Positions 1-10,000 of a DNA stretch of 64,000 nt are shown in pieces (position 1 is the first letter of the stretch; every line of letters starts with the position of its first letter). The DNA lies in NCBI RefSeq assembly GCF_001605725.1, contig NZ_CP011530.1, forward strand, positions 2,418,001 through 2,482,000, read 5' to 3'. The notes below the pieces were generated by a model. That model was not told the DNA's origin, did not search any database, and worked only from the letters and a program-made list of their open reading frames with translations. The stretch comes from Mycobacteroides immunogenum (GTDB taxonomy: Bacteria > Actinomycetota > Actinomycetes > Mycobacteriales > Mycobacteriaceae). The translations under genes and the position numbers were made by a program.

Positions 1-1
1 C

Positions 2-865
2 ATCGATGGCAACCGATGGGTCGTCGGCACCAACGACTGCTCGATCGCTGCTGATGCCGTGATGGTCACGGGGCCCGGTCAACCGGAGCGCTCCGTACTG
101 CCCGAGCATCCGAATGTCCTCTCCATCGCGGAGTTTTGGCGCCGGTGTGCGGGTCCCATGCGGCTCACCGCAGAGCGTGTCGCAGTGATCGGCGGCGGCG
201 AGACGGCCGCTTCGGTTCTCAACGAGCTTTTCGGGCACCGCGTTTCGACCGTCACGGTCATCTCGCCCGGTGTCACTCTGTTTACCCGCGGTGAGGGTTA
301 CTTCGAGAATTCACTGTTCAGTGATCCGACCGGTTGGCTTCACCACACCATGGACGAGCGCCGCGACGCGCTGAACCGGACCGATCGTGGGGTGTTCTCG
401 GCGCGTGTGCAGGACTCGCTCCTGGCCGACGACCGCATCCGGCATCTGCGCGGCAGGGTCGCGCACGCCGTTGCCTTGGAGGACCGGATCAGGTTGACCT
501 TGCGCAGCGACCGCGCGGGCGAGCCGTCGGAGACTGTGCACGGCTTCGATCTGGTGATCGACGGAGCGGGTGCGGACGCATTGTGGTTCCTGCCATTGTT
601 CGACCAGAGTGCACTCGATCTCATGGAGCTCAAGCTCGGTGCTCCCGTGGATGGGAACGTGCTACAGGAGTCGCTGGGGCACGATCTGTCCGTCAACGGC
701 CTTACGCCCAAGCTCATTCTTCCAACCCTTTCTGGTCTGACCCAGGGGCCTGGGTTCCCTAATCTCAGCTGTCTTGGATTGCTGTCCGACCGGGTGCTCG
801 GTGGGCACAGCGGCACGGATTCGGCTCGTCGTGAAAGGAAAATAGTTGAGTATCAACCCATTTGA
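2..865 (+). CDS. mbtG: Lysine N6-hydroxylase MbtG, 3' part
   Basis: This is the C-terminal part of a flavin- and NADPH-dependent N-hydroxylase that hydroxylates the side-chain amine of lysine for mycobactin hydroxamates. The reading frame is open to the left edge of the window, so the start is missing; the first in-frame ATG (59) is not the true start. The visible part shows the second dinucleotide-binding motif (VIGGGETAA), the FTRGEGYFENSLFSD block and the C-terminal LSGLTQGPGFPNLSCLG block, all as I recall them from M. tuberculosis MbtG. The end overlaps mbtH by 20 bp, which implies one transcript. An ornithine N5-hydroxylase is the alternative, but similarity to MbtG is strong. Confidence 0.88.
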   Translation: MDGNRWVVGTNDCSIAADAVMVTGPGQPERSVLPEHPNVLSIAEFWRRCAGPMRLTAERVAVIGGGETAASVLNELFGHRVSTVTVISPGVTLFTRGEGYFENSLFSDPTGWLHHTMDERRDALNRTDRGVFSARVQDSLLADDRIRHLRGRVAHAVALEDRIRLTLRSDRAGEPSETVHGFDLVIDGAGADALWFLPLFDQSALDLMELKLGAPVDGNVLQESLGHDLSVNGLTPKLILPTLSGLTQGPGFPNLSCLGLLSDRVLGGHSGTDSARRERKIVEYQPI

Positions 866-1061
866 TGACGAGAGCGGCGAGTTCTACGTGCTGGTCAACG
901 ATGAGGAGCAGCACAGTCTGTGGCCCAAGGCTATTGAGGTTCCGGAGCAGTGGCGGGTGGTCTTCGGCGCGGCACCACGCGCGGACTGCGTGGAGTATGT
1001 AGAGGCCAACTGGTCGGACATGCGCCCGAAGAGCCTGCGCGACGCGATGGCGGGCAACTAG
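846..1061 (+). CDS. mbtH: MbtH-like protein
   Basis: MbtH proteins are about 70-residue chaperones that bind and activate NRPS adenylation domains. This 71-residue protein has the family signature: NPFDD near the N-terminus, LVNDEEQHSLWP, the two conserved Trp residues, and the SLRDAM ending. It starts at TTG (846), inside the end of mbtG, with a GAAAGG ribosome site about 8 bases upstream. It is the usual partner for mycobactin NRPSs and could also serve the C-A-T NRPS that begins at 3667. The 3' end is intact although a transposase relic on the other strand shares its CTAG stop region. Confidence 0.93.
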   Translation: MSINPFDDESGEFYVLVNDEEQHSLWPKAIEVPEQWRVVFGAAPRADCVEYVEANWSDMRPKSLRDAMAGN

Positions 1062-1530
1062 TTGTACCCGGCAGTTAGGTTGGTGACGGTCGGCTGATCG
1101 GGGGTTTGCCTCCGATGGCTGAGTGGTGTCGTCGATTGGCGTAGTCGTCAAGCTAGGGTGCAAGAGCTGCGCTGCGGGCGTCGTTGGTCGTGAAGACCTG
1201 CCGGTAGGCCCACTCGGTATGCAAGGTGCGGGTTGAATCGCTCCACTTTCCCGTTTTGCCAAGTGCAATGGGGTCTGATGAGCCCTGTGTAGAAACGCCG
1301 CGCAGGTGAGGCCTTGCTCGTCGGGCAGGATCTTGCATTAGTCCAGCCGCGGATGATCATCGACGACAGAGTGCACATAGTCGAATCCGGCGGGCGCTTC
1401 CAGCGATGGGTACATTGGCGAGACACCCCTAGCTCGGCCGCGACATGAGACACCGGACGGCGCCCCCGATGATGCGCTCGATCAGCAGCTGGCGACCATG
1501 AACCGTCAAACGAACATTCGCGTGGAACAC
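1058..1530 (-). pseudogene. IS481-family transposase relic
   Basis: Broken transposase read on the minus strand. Fragments in different frames match the order of an IS481 transposase: an N-terminal LTVHGRQLLIERI and HVAAELGVSRQC helix-turn-helix, a VDDHPRL-like catalytic stretch, RPHCTWQNGKVERFN, TEWAYRQVFTTNDAR, and a C-terminal HSAIGGKPPISR...TNLTAGYN followed by a stop. The relic is about 470 bp, against roughly 1 kb for an intact gene, so it carries internal deletions as well as at least three frameshifts. I see no clear terminal inverted repeats. It records an old insertion between mbtH and the PPE/NRPS region. Confidence 0.8.
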
Positions 1531-1738
1531 AAGGACTTCCGTGGTTTCGCAGAGACGTCAGACATCTCCACTAAGCCCGGAGGTCCTCCCCATTCACAAG
1601 ACCCAAACCGTGAGCCGTATTCCGGCACGTGCCGTCCTGTTAGGTCCTTGCGTGCGATGCTGGACCGGCCGGCACACCCACTTACCCACGTGATCGGACT
1701 ATTAGTGGGGGTTTGGGCACCGTTAGCACAGTTGATCT

Positions 1739-3277
1739 TTATTCCTCATCCGGCGTTGGTGTGCAGGGGGTTTCGTCGGAATCTGTGTTCCAAGTGGTCG
1801 GGAGCATGGGCGCAGTTCTAATGCCCTCCGCCGAGTTGGTATCGCGACCGATGTTTTCGCGCGAGGCTAGACCTGCCGCGGAGGTCGTGGCAGCGCCCTT
1901 TGGAACGGTGCCGGCTAGCCCAAGATGTTCGGTGCCACGAGTGGACGCCCGGTGCTGGCTGCGTGCTGCCCCGGACTGCCCACCGTAGTCGGCGTCAACT
2001 GTCACGTTCATGTCCATGTGTTGTGGTGCTGGGTCTTTCATTCGCGCGCCGCGTTTGCGTCGGGCCCTGGAGCGGGCAGATGCAGCCGCTGCTGCCGCCG
2101 CAGAGATTCCGGAGGCCGGAGCTTGGGCCTTGCTGCCCTCATTCAGCGTCGGTCCGAACTGGATGGCCGGTGGTTCGCCGGGCATCACACCGACAAGGTA
2201 CGGCGCAAAAGCGGCGGTAACGGTGGCCGGCGCGGGGGCCGGCGCTGGGGCAGACGGCGCAGGTGCAGTTGCGGTTGGTACCGGGGCGACTGTCGGTGCC
2301 AACGCGATCGCGGGAAGGGGCTCGATATGCTCGCGCGGTCTGTCGGTGGTGCTGCGGAGATCAGGCTGAACTTCTTCGGACGGTGCCGCGTCGACTGCGG
2401 GGGGCTGCAGATACTGCCAGGCCGCCACGATCAGCAGCGGTAACCAGAGCGGTGCCGAGAGCAATGCGGCCCAGAACAACCAAAATACTTGTGCAAAAAG
2501 AACATACGTCATCGAAGCTAGTACCAGTAGGAACGGCAACCAGGTGGCGAGCGCAGCGCCGGGGTTTCGTATGAAGTCTTCGATGATCTGGCGTAACGTG
2601 CCCAGCGGGTCGCGGAAGAAGTTCAACAGCTGATCTATGACGCTGTTGCTGCTGTCCAGCGCCGAACCGGATTCGGAAGCCTGAGCCTGCGCCGCGAGTC
2701 CGGACATGTCGGCGGCCAAACGGCTCATCTCGCCTCCGGGCGCCATGATCAGCGGAGCTGGTGTGGCCGGCGCGGCCGAGGCTACAGCGGTACTCGAAAC
2801 CCCTTGGTAGACATCCATCGTGGTAGCGGCCTGCACCCACATTCGAATGTAGTCGGCCTCGTTGAGTGCAATTGGGATCGTATTGACCCCAAAGAAGTTG
2901 GTACCAACCAAGACGCCATGGAGCATATGATTCGTTGCCAACTCGGGCAATGTCGGCATGGCTGACAAGGCCGCAGTGTAGGCGGCTGCACTTGTCTCGT
3001 GTAGCGCGGCGTTTGTGGCGCTAGTCGCGCTCTGCTGAGCAAGCCAGGTCAGGTACGACGCATGGCTGGCCACGTATTGGGTGGCGCTGGGACCCTGCCA
3101 TGCTCCTGCCGCTGTTGCCCCCAGTAGGTGTGTTAATTCTGTTGCAGCAGTGGAATATTCGGCGGAAAGTGCTTGCCACTGTGCGGCCGCAGCCAGTAGG
3201 GGGCCAGGTCCGGGGCCCGCGCTGAGCAGCGCCGAATGTACCTCCGGGGGAAACGCCATCCAGATCGGAGCAGACAT
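1739..3277 (-). CDS. PPE family protein
   Basis: PPE proteins are secreted by ESX systems and some act as solute-specific routes across the mycobacterial outer membrane. The first 180 residues form the PPE domain: MAFPPE at the N-terminus, the WQGPSA turn (WxG equivalent) near residue 60, and the YxxWVxxA region near 140. Residues about 245-290 are strongly hydrophobic and probably membrane-associated. A Pro/Ala-rich linker follows, then a C-terminal segment ([25 protein letters not shown]) and a basic RSRARRKRG stretch. No PE partner gene is adjacent. The gene diverges from an iron-boxed NRPS operon, so a role in siderophore or iron traffic is plausible but inferred. Confidence 0.93.
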   Translation of the reverse strand: MSAPIWMAFPPEVHSALLSAGPGPGPLLAAAAQWQALSAEYSTAATELTHLLGATAAGAWQGPSATQYVASHASYLTWLAQQSATSATNAALHETSAAAYTAALSAMPTLPELATNHMLHGVLVGTNFFGVNTIPIALNEADYIRMWVQAATTMDVYQGVSSTAVASAAPATPAPLIMAPGGEMSRLAADMSGLAAQAQASESGSALDSSNSVIDQLLNFFRDPLGTLRQIIEDFIRNPGAALATWLPFLLVLASMTYVLFAQVFWLFWAALLSAPLWLPLLIVAAWQYLQPPAVDAAPSEEVQPDLRSTTDRPREHIEPLPAIALAPTVAPVPTATAPAPSAPAPAPAPATVTAAFAPYLVGVMPGEPPAIQFGPTLNEGSKAQAPASGISAAAAAAASARSRARRKRGARMKDPAPQHMDMNVTVDADYGGQSGAARSQHRASTRGTEHLGLAGTVPKGAATTSAAGLASRENIGRDTNSAEGIRTAPMLPTTWNTDSDETPCTPTPDEE

Positions 3278-3406
3278 CCGGCTAACCCTGTGTGTCCATG
3301 TGTTCGGCCCAATTGCATTCGGGCTTGACCGCCCGCTCCCGATTGTTCAACTCACAGCCTCTCCGTGATTTCAAGGCTTGCCCCTATGACCCATTCGCTC
3401 GGTAAA

Positions 3407-3425
3407 TTAGCATTGGCTTACCTAA
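3407..3425. promoter_or_regulatory. IdeR iron box
   Basis: This 19-bp element matches 15 of 19 positions of the IdeR consensus TTAGGTTAGGCTAACCTAA, with intact TTAG and CCTAA ends. It lies between the divergent PPE and NRPS genes, 130 bp before the PPE start and about 240 bp before the chosen NRPS start, so it could repress either or both when iron is plentiful. Confidence 0.75.
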
Positions 3426-3505
3426 TTTGTCGAGGGTTTCGTCGTGGATCTTCTGTTTGTGCAGCTCAAATCCGCCGTGCACTTAGCTCACCCTAACGAG
3501 ACGGA

Positions 3506-3524
3506 TTGAGATAGGCTAGCCTTG
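3506..3524. promoter_or_regulatory. Possible second, weaker IdeR box
   Basis: The stretch around TAGGCTAGCCT matches about 13 of 19 positions of the IdeR consensus and is palindromic at its centre (AGGCTAGCCT). It is closer to the NRPS gene than the first box. With two boxes in one divergent promoter, separate control of each direction is possible. The match is weaker, so this is tentative. Confidence 0.45.
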
Positions 3525-3666
3525 CCAAAGTAAAGATGGGCTTATCTACTTGCCATGTGGGGTGAATTCGACTCGCCTCGAAGCACTTTCGGCTCTGCGT
3601 CCAGCGCTGTGCGAATCCGAGGGTGAAAACCGCTGTGAATATGCGGCTTTAGTGGACAAAGGAGAC

Positions 3667-6600
3667 ATGAGAATGCCGTCGTCCCCAGCAGGTAGTGCGA
3701 CCGCTGCGGAGCGCTTGCGAATGCTGCGGGCAGTGCTTACCGAACGTGGGCTTACGGAATCGGCCTCGGGCACCCGGAATGTGACTATTCAGGCGCGATC
3801 GCCTCTGGCGGCGGTTCCCTTGTCTTCAACACAACGGCGGATGTGGTTCGCGCAGGCCATTTTTCCTGATGATGGGGCTTACAACATGCCGGTGGGCCTC
3901 CGGATTGAAGGCGCGCTGGATCTTGGTGCATTGCGCAGGAGCGTGGTCCGATTGATCTTCCGGCACGCCATTCTGCGCACCCGATACGGTCATGGCTCGG
4001 ACGGTGAGCTGACGCAGCTGATCGCGCCGGCCGAAGACATCGAGTTTCCGGTGGTCGACATTGACGCCGTATCGTCGGCGGCACTTGAGGGTACGGTGCA
4101 GGCCATCGCGCGGGAAATCATCGACCGGCCTTTCGATCTGGCTTCGGAGCCCCCGGTGCGGGTGGAGCTCCTGAGGGCGTCATCGCATGTCCATTTTCTG
4201 ATTCTGGTGCTGCATCACGTCGCAGCGGACGAGGTCACCTGGGATCTGCTGTTCGCGGATCTATCTGCTCAGTACGCTTTCGAAACCGGTCAGAGTGGCG
4301 CTGCGCCAATGACTCCGGATATTGAATACGCGGACTATGCGGTGTGGGAGCAACAGCGACTGCTGCGTGGTGATCTTGACGGCCAACTGCAGTACTGGGT
4401 CGATCGACTTACCCCGTTGCCTGCCGCTGTTGGTTTTCCTGCCATGCCCCAATCTTCAGAAGTCGACGGCACCGCAAGTGGGCGGTGCCGGTATGCGCTG
4501 CGGGACAGCACCATTGCGGGATTGCGCGATCTGGCGCGAGAGCACGAGACCACGCCGTTCACGATTGTGTTGGCGGGGCTAGCCTCGGTATTGCATCGGT
4601 ACACTGAAGCAACAGACGTGGTGATCGGTATTCCGGCGCTGATCCGCGATGTTTCTGAACTCGAAGGTGTCTGGGGAAATTTCACCAACACGCTGGCGAT
4701 GCGACTGCACGTGGAGGGTGGGTCGACCTTCCTGGACTTGCTGGCGCGCACCCGGTCGGCGTTTTTCGAAGCCTACGAGAATCGCGACATCCCCTTTGAG
4801 GCGATCATCGAAAGGGTCGCACCGCAACGAACAACCGGCCGTTCGCCGCTGTTCGAGGTCATGTTCGCGGCGACTCGCTCGGTCACAAGCGAATTGAGCT
4901 TGGCCGGAGTGACGACGACTGATCTGAGACTTCGCAACCCAACATCTATGTTTGAGCTCGCCATCGACCTGGTCGATGGGGAGGCGCTGGTGGCCACCTT
5001 CCGCACCGGAAAGTACGCGCCAGAATTCGTACAGCAAGTGCTGGAGCATCTCGCGTCGGCGTTGGCCCACGGAGTGTCGAATCCGGCGCAGCGCGTGCGT
5101 GATCTGCCGTTGCTCACCGAGCAGCAACAACAGCGCATCGTTCGCGACTGGAATGCCACGGCCGACGCCCGCCATCTCGTCAATACTCCACTACACAAAC
5201 TGTTTGAGCGGCATGTGCAACAGAATCCAGATGCCATCGCAGTCGTCACCGAGGGCGCCCAGCTCAGTTACGGCGAGCTGGACCAGAGTGCCGGGCGACT
5301 GGCCTCGTTGTTGCGCTCGATGGGCATCGGTAGCGACAGTCTCGTCGGAATCAACATGGAGCGGTCGACCAACCTCGCGGTGGCTCTGCTTGCCGTATCA
5401 AAGGCCGGTGCCGCGTTTGTGCCGCTGGAGCCGGCATGGCCATCGAGCCGGATAGCGGAGGTGTGCGCAAATTCTCGGATTGCGTTGGTGCTCACCCATG
5501 GTGATCCGGCGACAAGGCTGCCGAGCCTGGCGATACCGGTGCTGAATCTCGACGACGATCCCGCCAGCGCAAGCACCGTTCTCGCATCTTCGTTCGCCTC
5601 TCAGATGGCCGATCTCGCCTACGTCGTCTTCACGTCCGGTTCCACGGGCACGCCGAAGGGGGTGATGGTGTCGCATGCGGGAATCTGTAACCGACTGTTG
5701 TGGCAAGCCGATGTCCTGGGATTCGGTGCCGACGATGCCGCTCTGCACAAGTCGTCACTCGGTTTCGATATGGGAATCAACGAGATACTTCTGCCGCTGG
5801 TCTGCGGTGGCAGGATGGTCCTGCCGAAGCCGGGGGCAGAGTCGGACCCGGCGTACTTGCTCGATTTGATCGCGCGCACCGGCGTCACGTTCATCGATCT
5901 GGTGCCATCGCTGCTGGAAACAATGCTGGATCGGCCCGAGTTCGGTGACGCGACTCGTTCCCTGGCTTCGGTGTGGACCGGCGGCGAAGCGCTGAGCCCA
6001 GAGCTGCTCGAGCGCTACCTTTCCGTCTGTGCCGTTCCCATGTACCACGGGTACGGACCCACTGAGGCGACGGTGGCATGCACGTACGAGATCTTCCGGT
6101 CCGGCTCGCGCAGACATGGAGTGACCATCGGCACCCCGATTGGCAACTGCCAAGCCTTCATCCTGGACAAGACGCTGCACCCTGTACCGCCGGGCGTATC
6201 CGGCGAACTATACGTCGGAGGCGTGCAACTGGCACGTGGATATGTTGAAGATCCGGTCCGCACTGCTGAGCGGTTCGTCGCTGATCCAGTTTCGGGCGCC
6301 CCAGGTGCCCGTATCTATCGAACCGGGGATCAGGCACGTTTTCTCCCCGACGGAACCATCGAGTTCCTTGGGCGAGTGGACAATCAGTTGAAAATCCGGG
6401 GCCGCAGGATTGCGCCGGAAGAGATCGAGAATGCGCTCACCGCGCATCCATCCGTCCGCCGTGCTGTGGTGATGGGACAAGGCGACCGATTGGTTGGCTA
6501 CTGTGCTTGCGACGACACCGCGCTGACCTGGCTGCAGCTACGTGACTGGTTGCGTGAACGATTGCCGGAGCATCTGGTGCCGCCGGCCGGAACCATCCTC

Positions 6601-7041
6601 GACGCACTGCCGGAGTTGCCATCGGGAAAGATTGATCGCGCTGCGGTACAGCGGATTCCCGTCGAAGCGAGCGCCGCGACCGTCCCTTACCTTGAGCCGC
6701 GGTACGCCATGGAACGGGTGCTGGTGGACCTGTGGCTGGCGGTGCTCAAAGTTCCCCGCATCGGCGTTGACGACAACTTCTTCGACATGGGTGGGCATTC
6801 GCTGTTGTTGACTCGCGTTCAGGCCAAACTCTCTGAGCAGTTTGGGTTTTCTGTATCGCTGCTCGATCTGTACGCACATCCGACAGTCGCGGAGCTCGCG
6901 ACATTCCTGAACCGTGCCAGCGATCAGGACACCCAATCCGAAGTAACGGGCAGCGGCGGGCTCATCGCTGCGCGCAGCCGAGCCGAGCGTGGGCGAGATG
7001 CCCGGGCCCAGCGTCTATCACAGCAACGACAAAGGCGGTAG
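3667..7041 (+). CDS. Non-ribosomal peptide synthetase, C-A-T
   Basis: Single-module NRPS of 1124 residues. It carries a condensation domain (residues about 45-470) with the catalytic motif HHVAADE at 183-189, where the usual final Gly is Glu. An adenylation domain (about 495-1010) has the phosphate loop TSGSTGTPKG near 656, a YGPTEAT motif and YRTGD, and an NQLKIRGRRIAPEE hinge. A carrier domain has its phosphopantetheine serine at 1045 (GGHSL). There is no thioesterase. The start is ATG 3667, chosen because AAAGGAG precedes it; a TTG at 3550 is also in frame. The amino acid used was not deduced; FDMGINEI at core A4 holds the first selectivity residues. It is followed 8 bp later by the PKS gene. 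An N-hydroxylated amino acid or an MbtE-like role is possible. Confidence 0.92.
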   Translation: MRMPSSPAGSATAAERLRMLRAVLTERGLTESASGTRNVTIQARSPLAAVPLSSTQRRMWFAQAIFPDDGAYNMPVGLRIEGALDLGALRRSVVRLIFRHAILRTRYGHGSDGELTQLIAPAEDIEFPVVDIDAVSSAALEGTVQAIAREIIDRPFDLASEPPVRVELLRASSHVHFLILVLHHVAADEVTWDLLFADLSAQYAFETGQSGAAPMTPDIEYADYAVWEQQRLLRGDLDGQLQYWVDRLTPLPAAVGFPAMPQSSEVDGTASGRCRYALRDSTIAGLRDLAREHETTPFTIVLAGLASVLHRYTEATDVVIGIPALIRDVSELEGVWGNFTNTLAMRLHVEGGSTFLDLLARTRSAFFEAYENRDIPFEAIIERVAPQRTTGRSPLFEVMFAATRSVTSELSLAGVTTTDLRLRNPTSMFELAIDLVDGEALVATFRTGKYAPEFVQQVLEHLASALAHGVSNPAQRVRDLPLLTEQQQQRIVRDWNATADARHLVNTPLHKLFERHVQQNPDAIAVVTEGAQLSYGELDQSAGRLASLLRSMGIGSDSLVGINMERSTNLAVALLAVSKAGAAFVPLEPAWPSSRIAEVCANSRIALVLTHGDPATRLPSLAIPVLNLDDDPASASTVLASSFASQMADLAYVVFTSGSTGTPKGVMVSHAGICNRLLWQADVLGFGADDAALHKSSLGFDMGINEILLPLVCGGRMVLPKPGAESDPAYLLDLIARTGVTFIDLVPSLLETMLDRPEFGDATRSLASVWTGGEALSPELLERYLSVCAVPMYHGYGPTEATVACTYEIFRSGSRRHGVTIGTPIGNCQAFILDKTLHPVPPGVSGELYVGGVQLARGYVEDPVRTAERFVADPVSGAPGARIYRTGDQARFLPDGTIEFLGRVDNQLKIRGRRIAPEEIENALTAHPSVRRAVVMGQGDRLVGYCACDDTALTWLQLRDWLRERLPEHLVPPAGTILDALPELPSGKIDRAAVQRIPVEASAATVPYLEPRYAMERVLVDLWLAVLKVPRIGVDDNFFDMGGHSLLLTRVQAKLSEQFGFSVSLLDLYAHPTVAELATFLNRASDQDTQSEVTGSGGLIAARSRAERGRDARAQRLSQQRQRR

Positions 7042-7049
7042 ATCCAATC

Positions 7050-10000
7050 ATGCAGCACTCTTCGACATCGGCGGACCAACTTCAGCGCAAATGGTTGCGG
7101 GGCGGAGCTTTTGACCCCGATGGGCATCCTGCGTTGGTGGTGTTCCCACATGCTGGCGGTGGAGCGACGTTCTACCGCTCGTGGTTGACCAATCCCGACT
7201 TCTCGGTACACGTCGTGCAATATCCGGGTCGCGAAGACCGCATTTCCGAACAACTGCCGCCGAGTCTGGGCGCACTTGCCGATGGTGTGGCCGAGGCCTT
7301 GTTGACCTTGGGTGATCGGCCGCTGTATCTCTTCGGCCACAGCATGGGAGCGTTGGTGGCCTTTGAGGTCGCGCGGCGGCTGGAGGCGGTGGGCAGGTTT
7401 CGGCAGCTCCGGTTGTGTGTCTCCTCGTACACCGCGCCCCACCTCATCCGCAGTGGTGGATTGCGAAACATGGACGATGACGCGTTTGTCTCGTATGGCC
7501 GTTCGGCCACGGGCGAGGTGAGCGCCGCCAAGGGGGAAACCAGCGCATTCGATGTCGCGGCGCTGCGTGATCTGGTCGTCTCCGGTCTGCGGGCCGATTT
7601 TCAGTTGGTCGAGCAGTATCGGACCGACCCAAAACCTCCTGTGGATGCGCCGATCCTCGCGCTGTGGGGCGATGATGAGGCCATCGATCCTGCGGATATG
7701 GATCTTTGGGCGGATGTGACCCGGGGCGGCTATCGGTCGGCGACTTTCCCGGGCGGGCACTTCTATCTTGCCGCCGAGCGAGAAGCGGTTCTGGAGACGG
7801 TGCGGCAGTGGTGGGCAGAGCTCGATGGCGGTACCGGCCTGGCTGTGGCAGACGGTGGGTCAGATGCCAGCGCGGACCACGAGGTTCGCGACGACGACGT
7901 AGCGGTGATTGGCATCGCTGCGCGAGTGCCCGGTGCCACGAGTCTCGATGAGTTCTGGGCTAATCTCTGCGCGGGAGTGGAATCCCTCACGCATTTCACC
8001 GATGAGGAATTGCTGTCGGCGGGGGTTACCCAGGAGGAGCTGCGCGATCCGCGGCTGGTGAGGGTTCGGCCGATCCTGACCGATGTGGCCGACTTTGACA
8101 CCAAGTTTTTCGGATATGCCCCGAGCGAAGCCCGCTCGATTGATCCGCAGCAGCGGCTCTTTCTCGAATGTGCCTGGGAGGCAGTGGAATCAGCAGGCTA
8201 TGACCTACAGCGGTATGACGGTTCGGTCGGCGTGTTCGGGGGAAGTGCCGGCTCGACGTACTACAGAGCAGTCCTGTCGACGGACTACGGGAATCTCAAC
8301 GGTACCGAATATCTTCAGACGGCATTGGCGACCGAGAACGATTTTCTGGCGCCCCGGGTTTCCTACAAGCTGAACTTACGCGGCCCCAGCATCTCGTTGG
8401 GCACCGGTTGTTCTACCTCACTGGTGGCCATTCATCTTGCGGTGCAGAGCGTTTTGTCCGGCGAGTCCGATATGGCGTTGGCCGGTGGCGCCTCCATCAC
8501 CTTTCCGCAGACTGCCGGATACGTGGCTACCGAAAGCGGAGCCATATCCACGTCCGGTCGATGCCGTGCGTTTGATGCGTCCGCCGACGGCACGTTGGTA
8601 GGCGACGGCATCGGCATCGTTCTGCTGAAACGGGCGTCAAGCGCTGTCGCGGACGGTGATTCGATTCTGGGCATTATCAGAGGAACCGCTGTCAACAACG
8701 ATGGCGGGAACAAGGCCGGTTTCGCGGCGCCGAGCATCAGCGGCCAGGTCGAGGTCATCACGGAGGCCCTGGCGGTAGCCGAGGTGCCGGCCGAGACCGT
8801 TGACTATGTGGAGGCACATGGCACCGGTACTCCACTGGGTGATCCGATCGAGATCGCGGCTCTCCACAACGCTTTTCGCGAAGCGGGTGATACTCGAACA
8901 GAGGCCTGCCGCATCGGCACCCTGAAGCCGAATATCGGGCACACGGGCCCCGCTTCTGGCGTCCTCGCCCTCATCAAAGTCTTGTTGGCGTTTCGGCATC
9001 AGATGTACCCGCCTGCGGCCAACTTCACGGCGCCCAACCCGCAGATCGAGTTCTCGAAGAGCCCCTTCTATGTGGGTACACGCCTGCGGCGCTGGAATGC
9101 GCTCAACGGGAGGCCGCGCCGCGCGGGAGTTAGTTCGTACAGCATGGGCGGCACCAATGCCCATGCCGTGCTGCAGGAGCCTCCGGTTTCACGGCTGCCT
9201 GCCTCCGGTCAGGACGGCCCGCACCTGCTCCTGCTTTCCGCGCGAACTGCACCGGCGCTCGAGGCCGCAAGGAAGAACCTTGCGCTTCACTTGGCACGGC
9301 ATCCCGAACAAGATCTGGCAGCGGTTGCCGCCACATTGCGCCTCGGGCGGCGTGCTTTTAGTCATCGGTTCGCCGCGGTGTGTGCGGACACGGTGGAAGC
9401 CCAGCAGGTCCTTGAAGGCACGGGGCGCGCGTCAGTTCGCACCGGCATCGCGGCGGACAAACCCCGGCCAGTGGTCTTTCTCTTCCCCGGGCAGGGGAGC
9501 CAGTTCAGTGGCATGGGCGCACAGTTGTACGCGACGTCACCGGTATACCGCCAGCACATCGATGAGTGTGCGACTCGCTTCGAGCCGCTGATCGGAGTGG
9601 ACCTGCGCACGATGCTGTGCACGGGGGGCGATGAGGCTATGGATGCCGCGCTCATGCAGACCCGCCTGACCCAACCTGCGCTGTTCACGGTCGGGTACGC
9701 GCTCACGCAACTCCTCGGTGAATGGGGTGTGCAACCTGTCGCAATGCTCGGCCACAGCATCGGCGAGTTGGTCGCCGCCTGCGTTGCCGGGGTGTTCACG
9801 CTGGAGGAGGCGGTCCAGCTGGCGGCGATGCGCGGGGACTTGATCCAGCAGTGCGAGACCGGCGCCATGGCCGCGGTCGGCGCATCGCTCGATGCCGTCA
9901 CCGCGATGCTGCCGGCGGGAGTGTCAGTGGCGGCCGTCAACGGCCCCGAGCAAATTGTTGTCGCCGGCAGTGTGGACGGGATCGATGCACTCGTGGGTGA

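Noticed and set aside
6924..7760. Minus-strand frame of 278 codons opposite the thioesterase domain
   Set aside because: Antisense to a TE with complete catalytic motifs; no recognisable protein.
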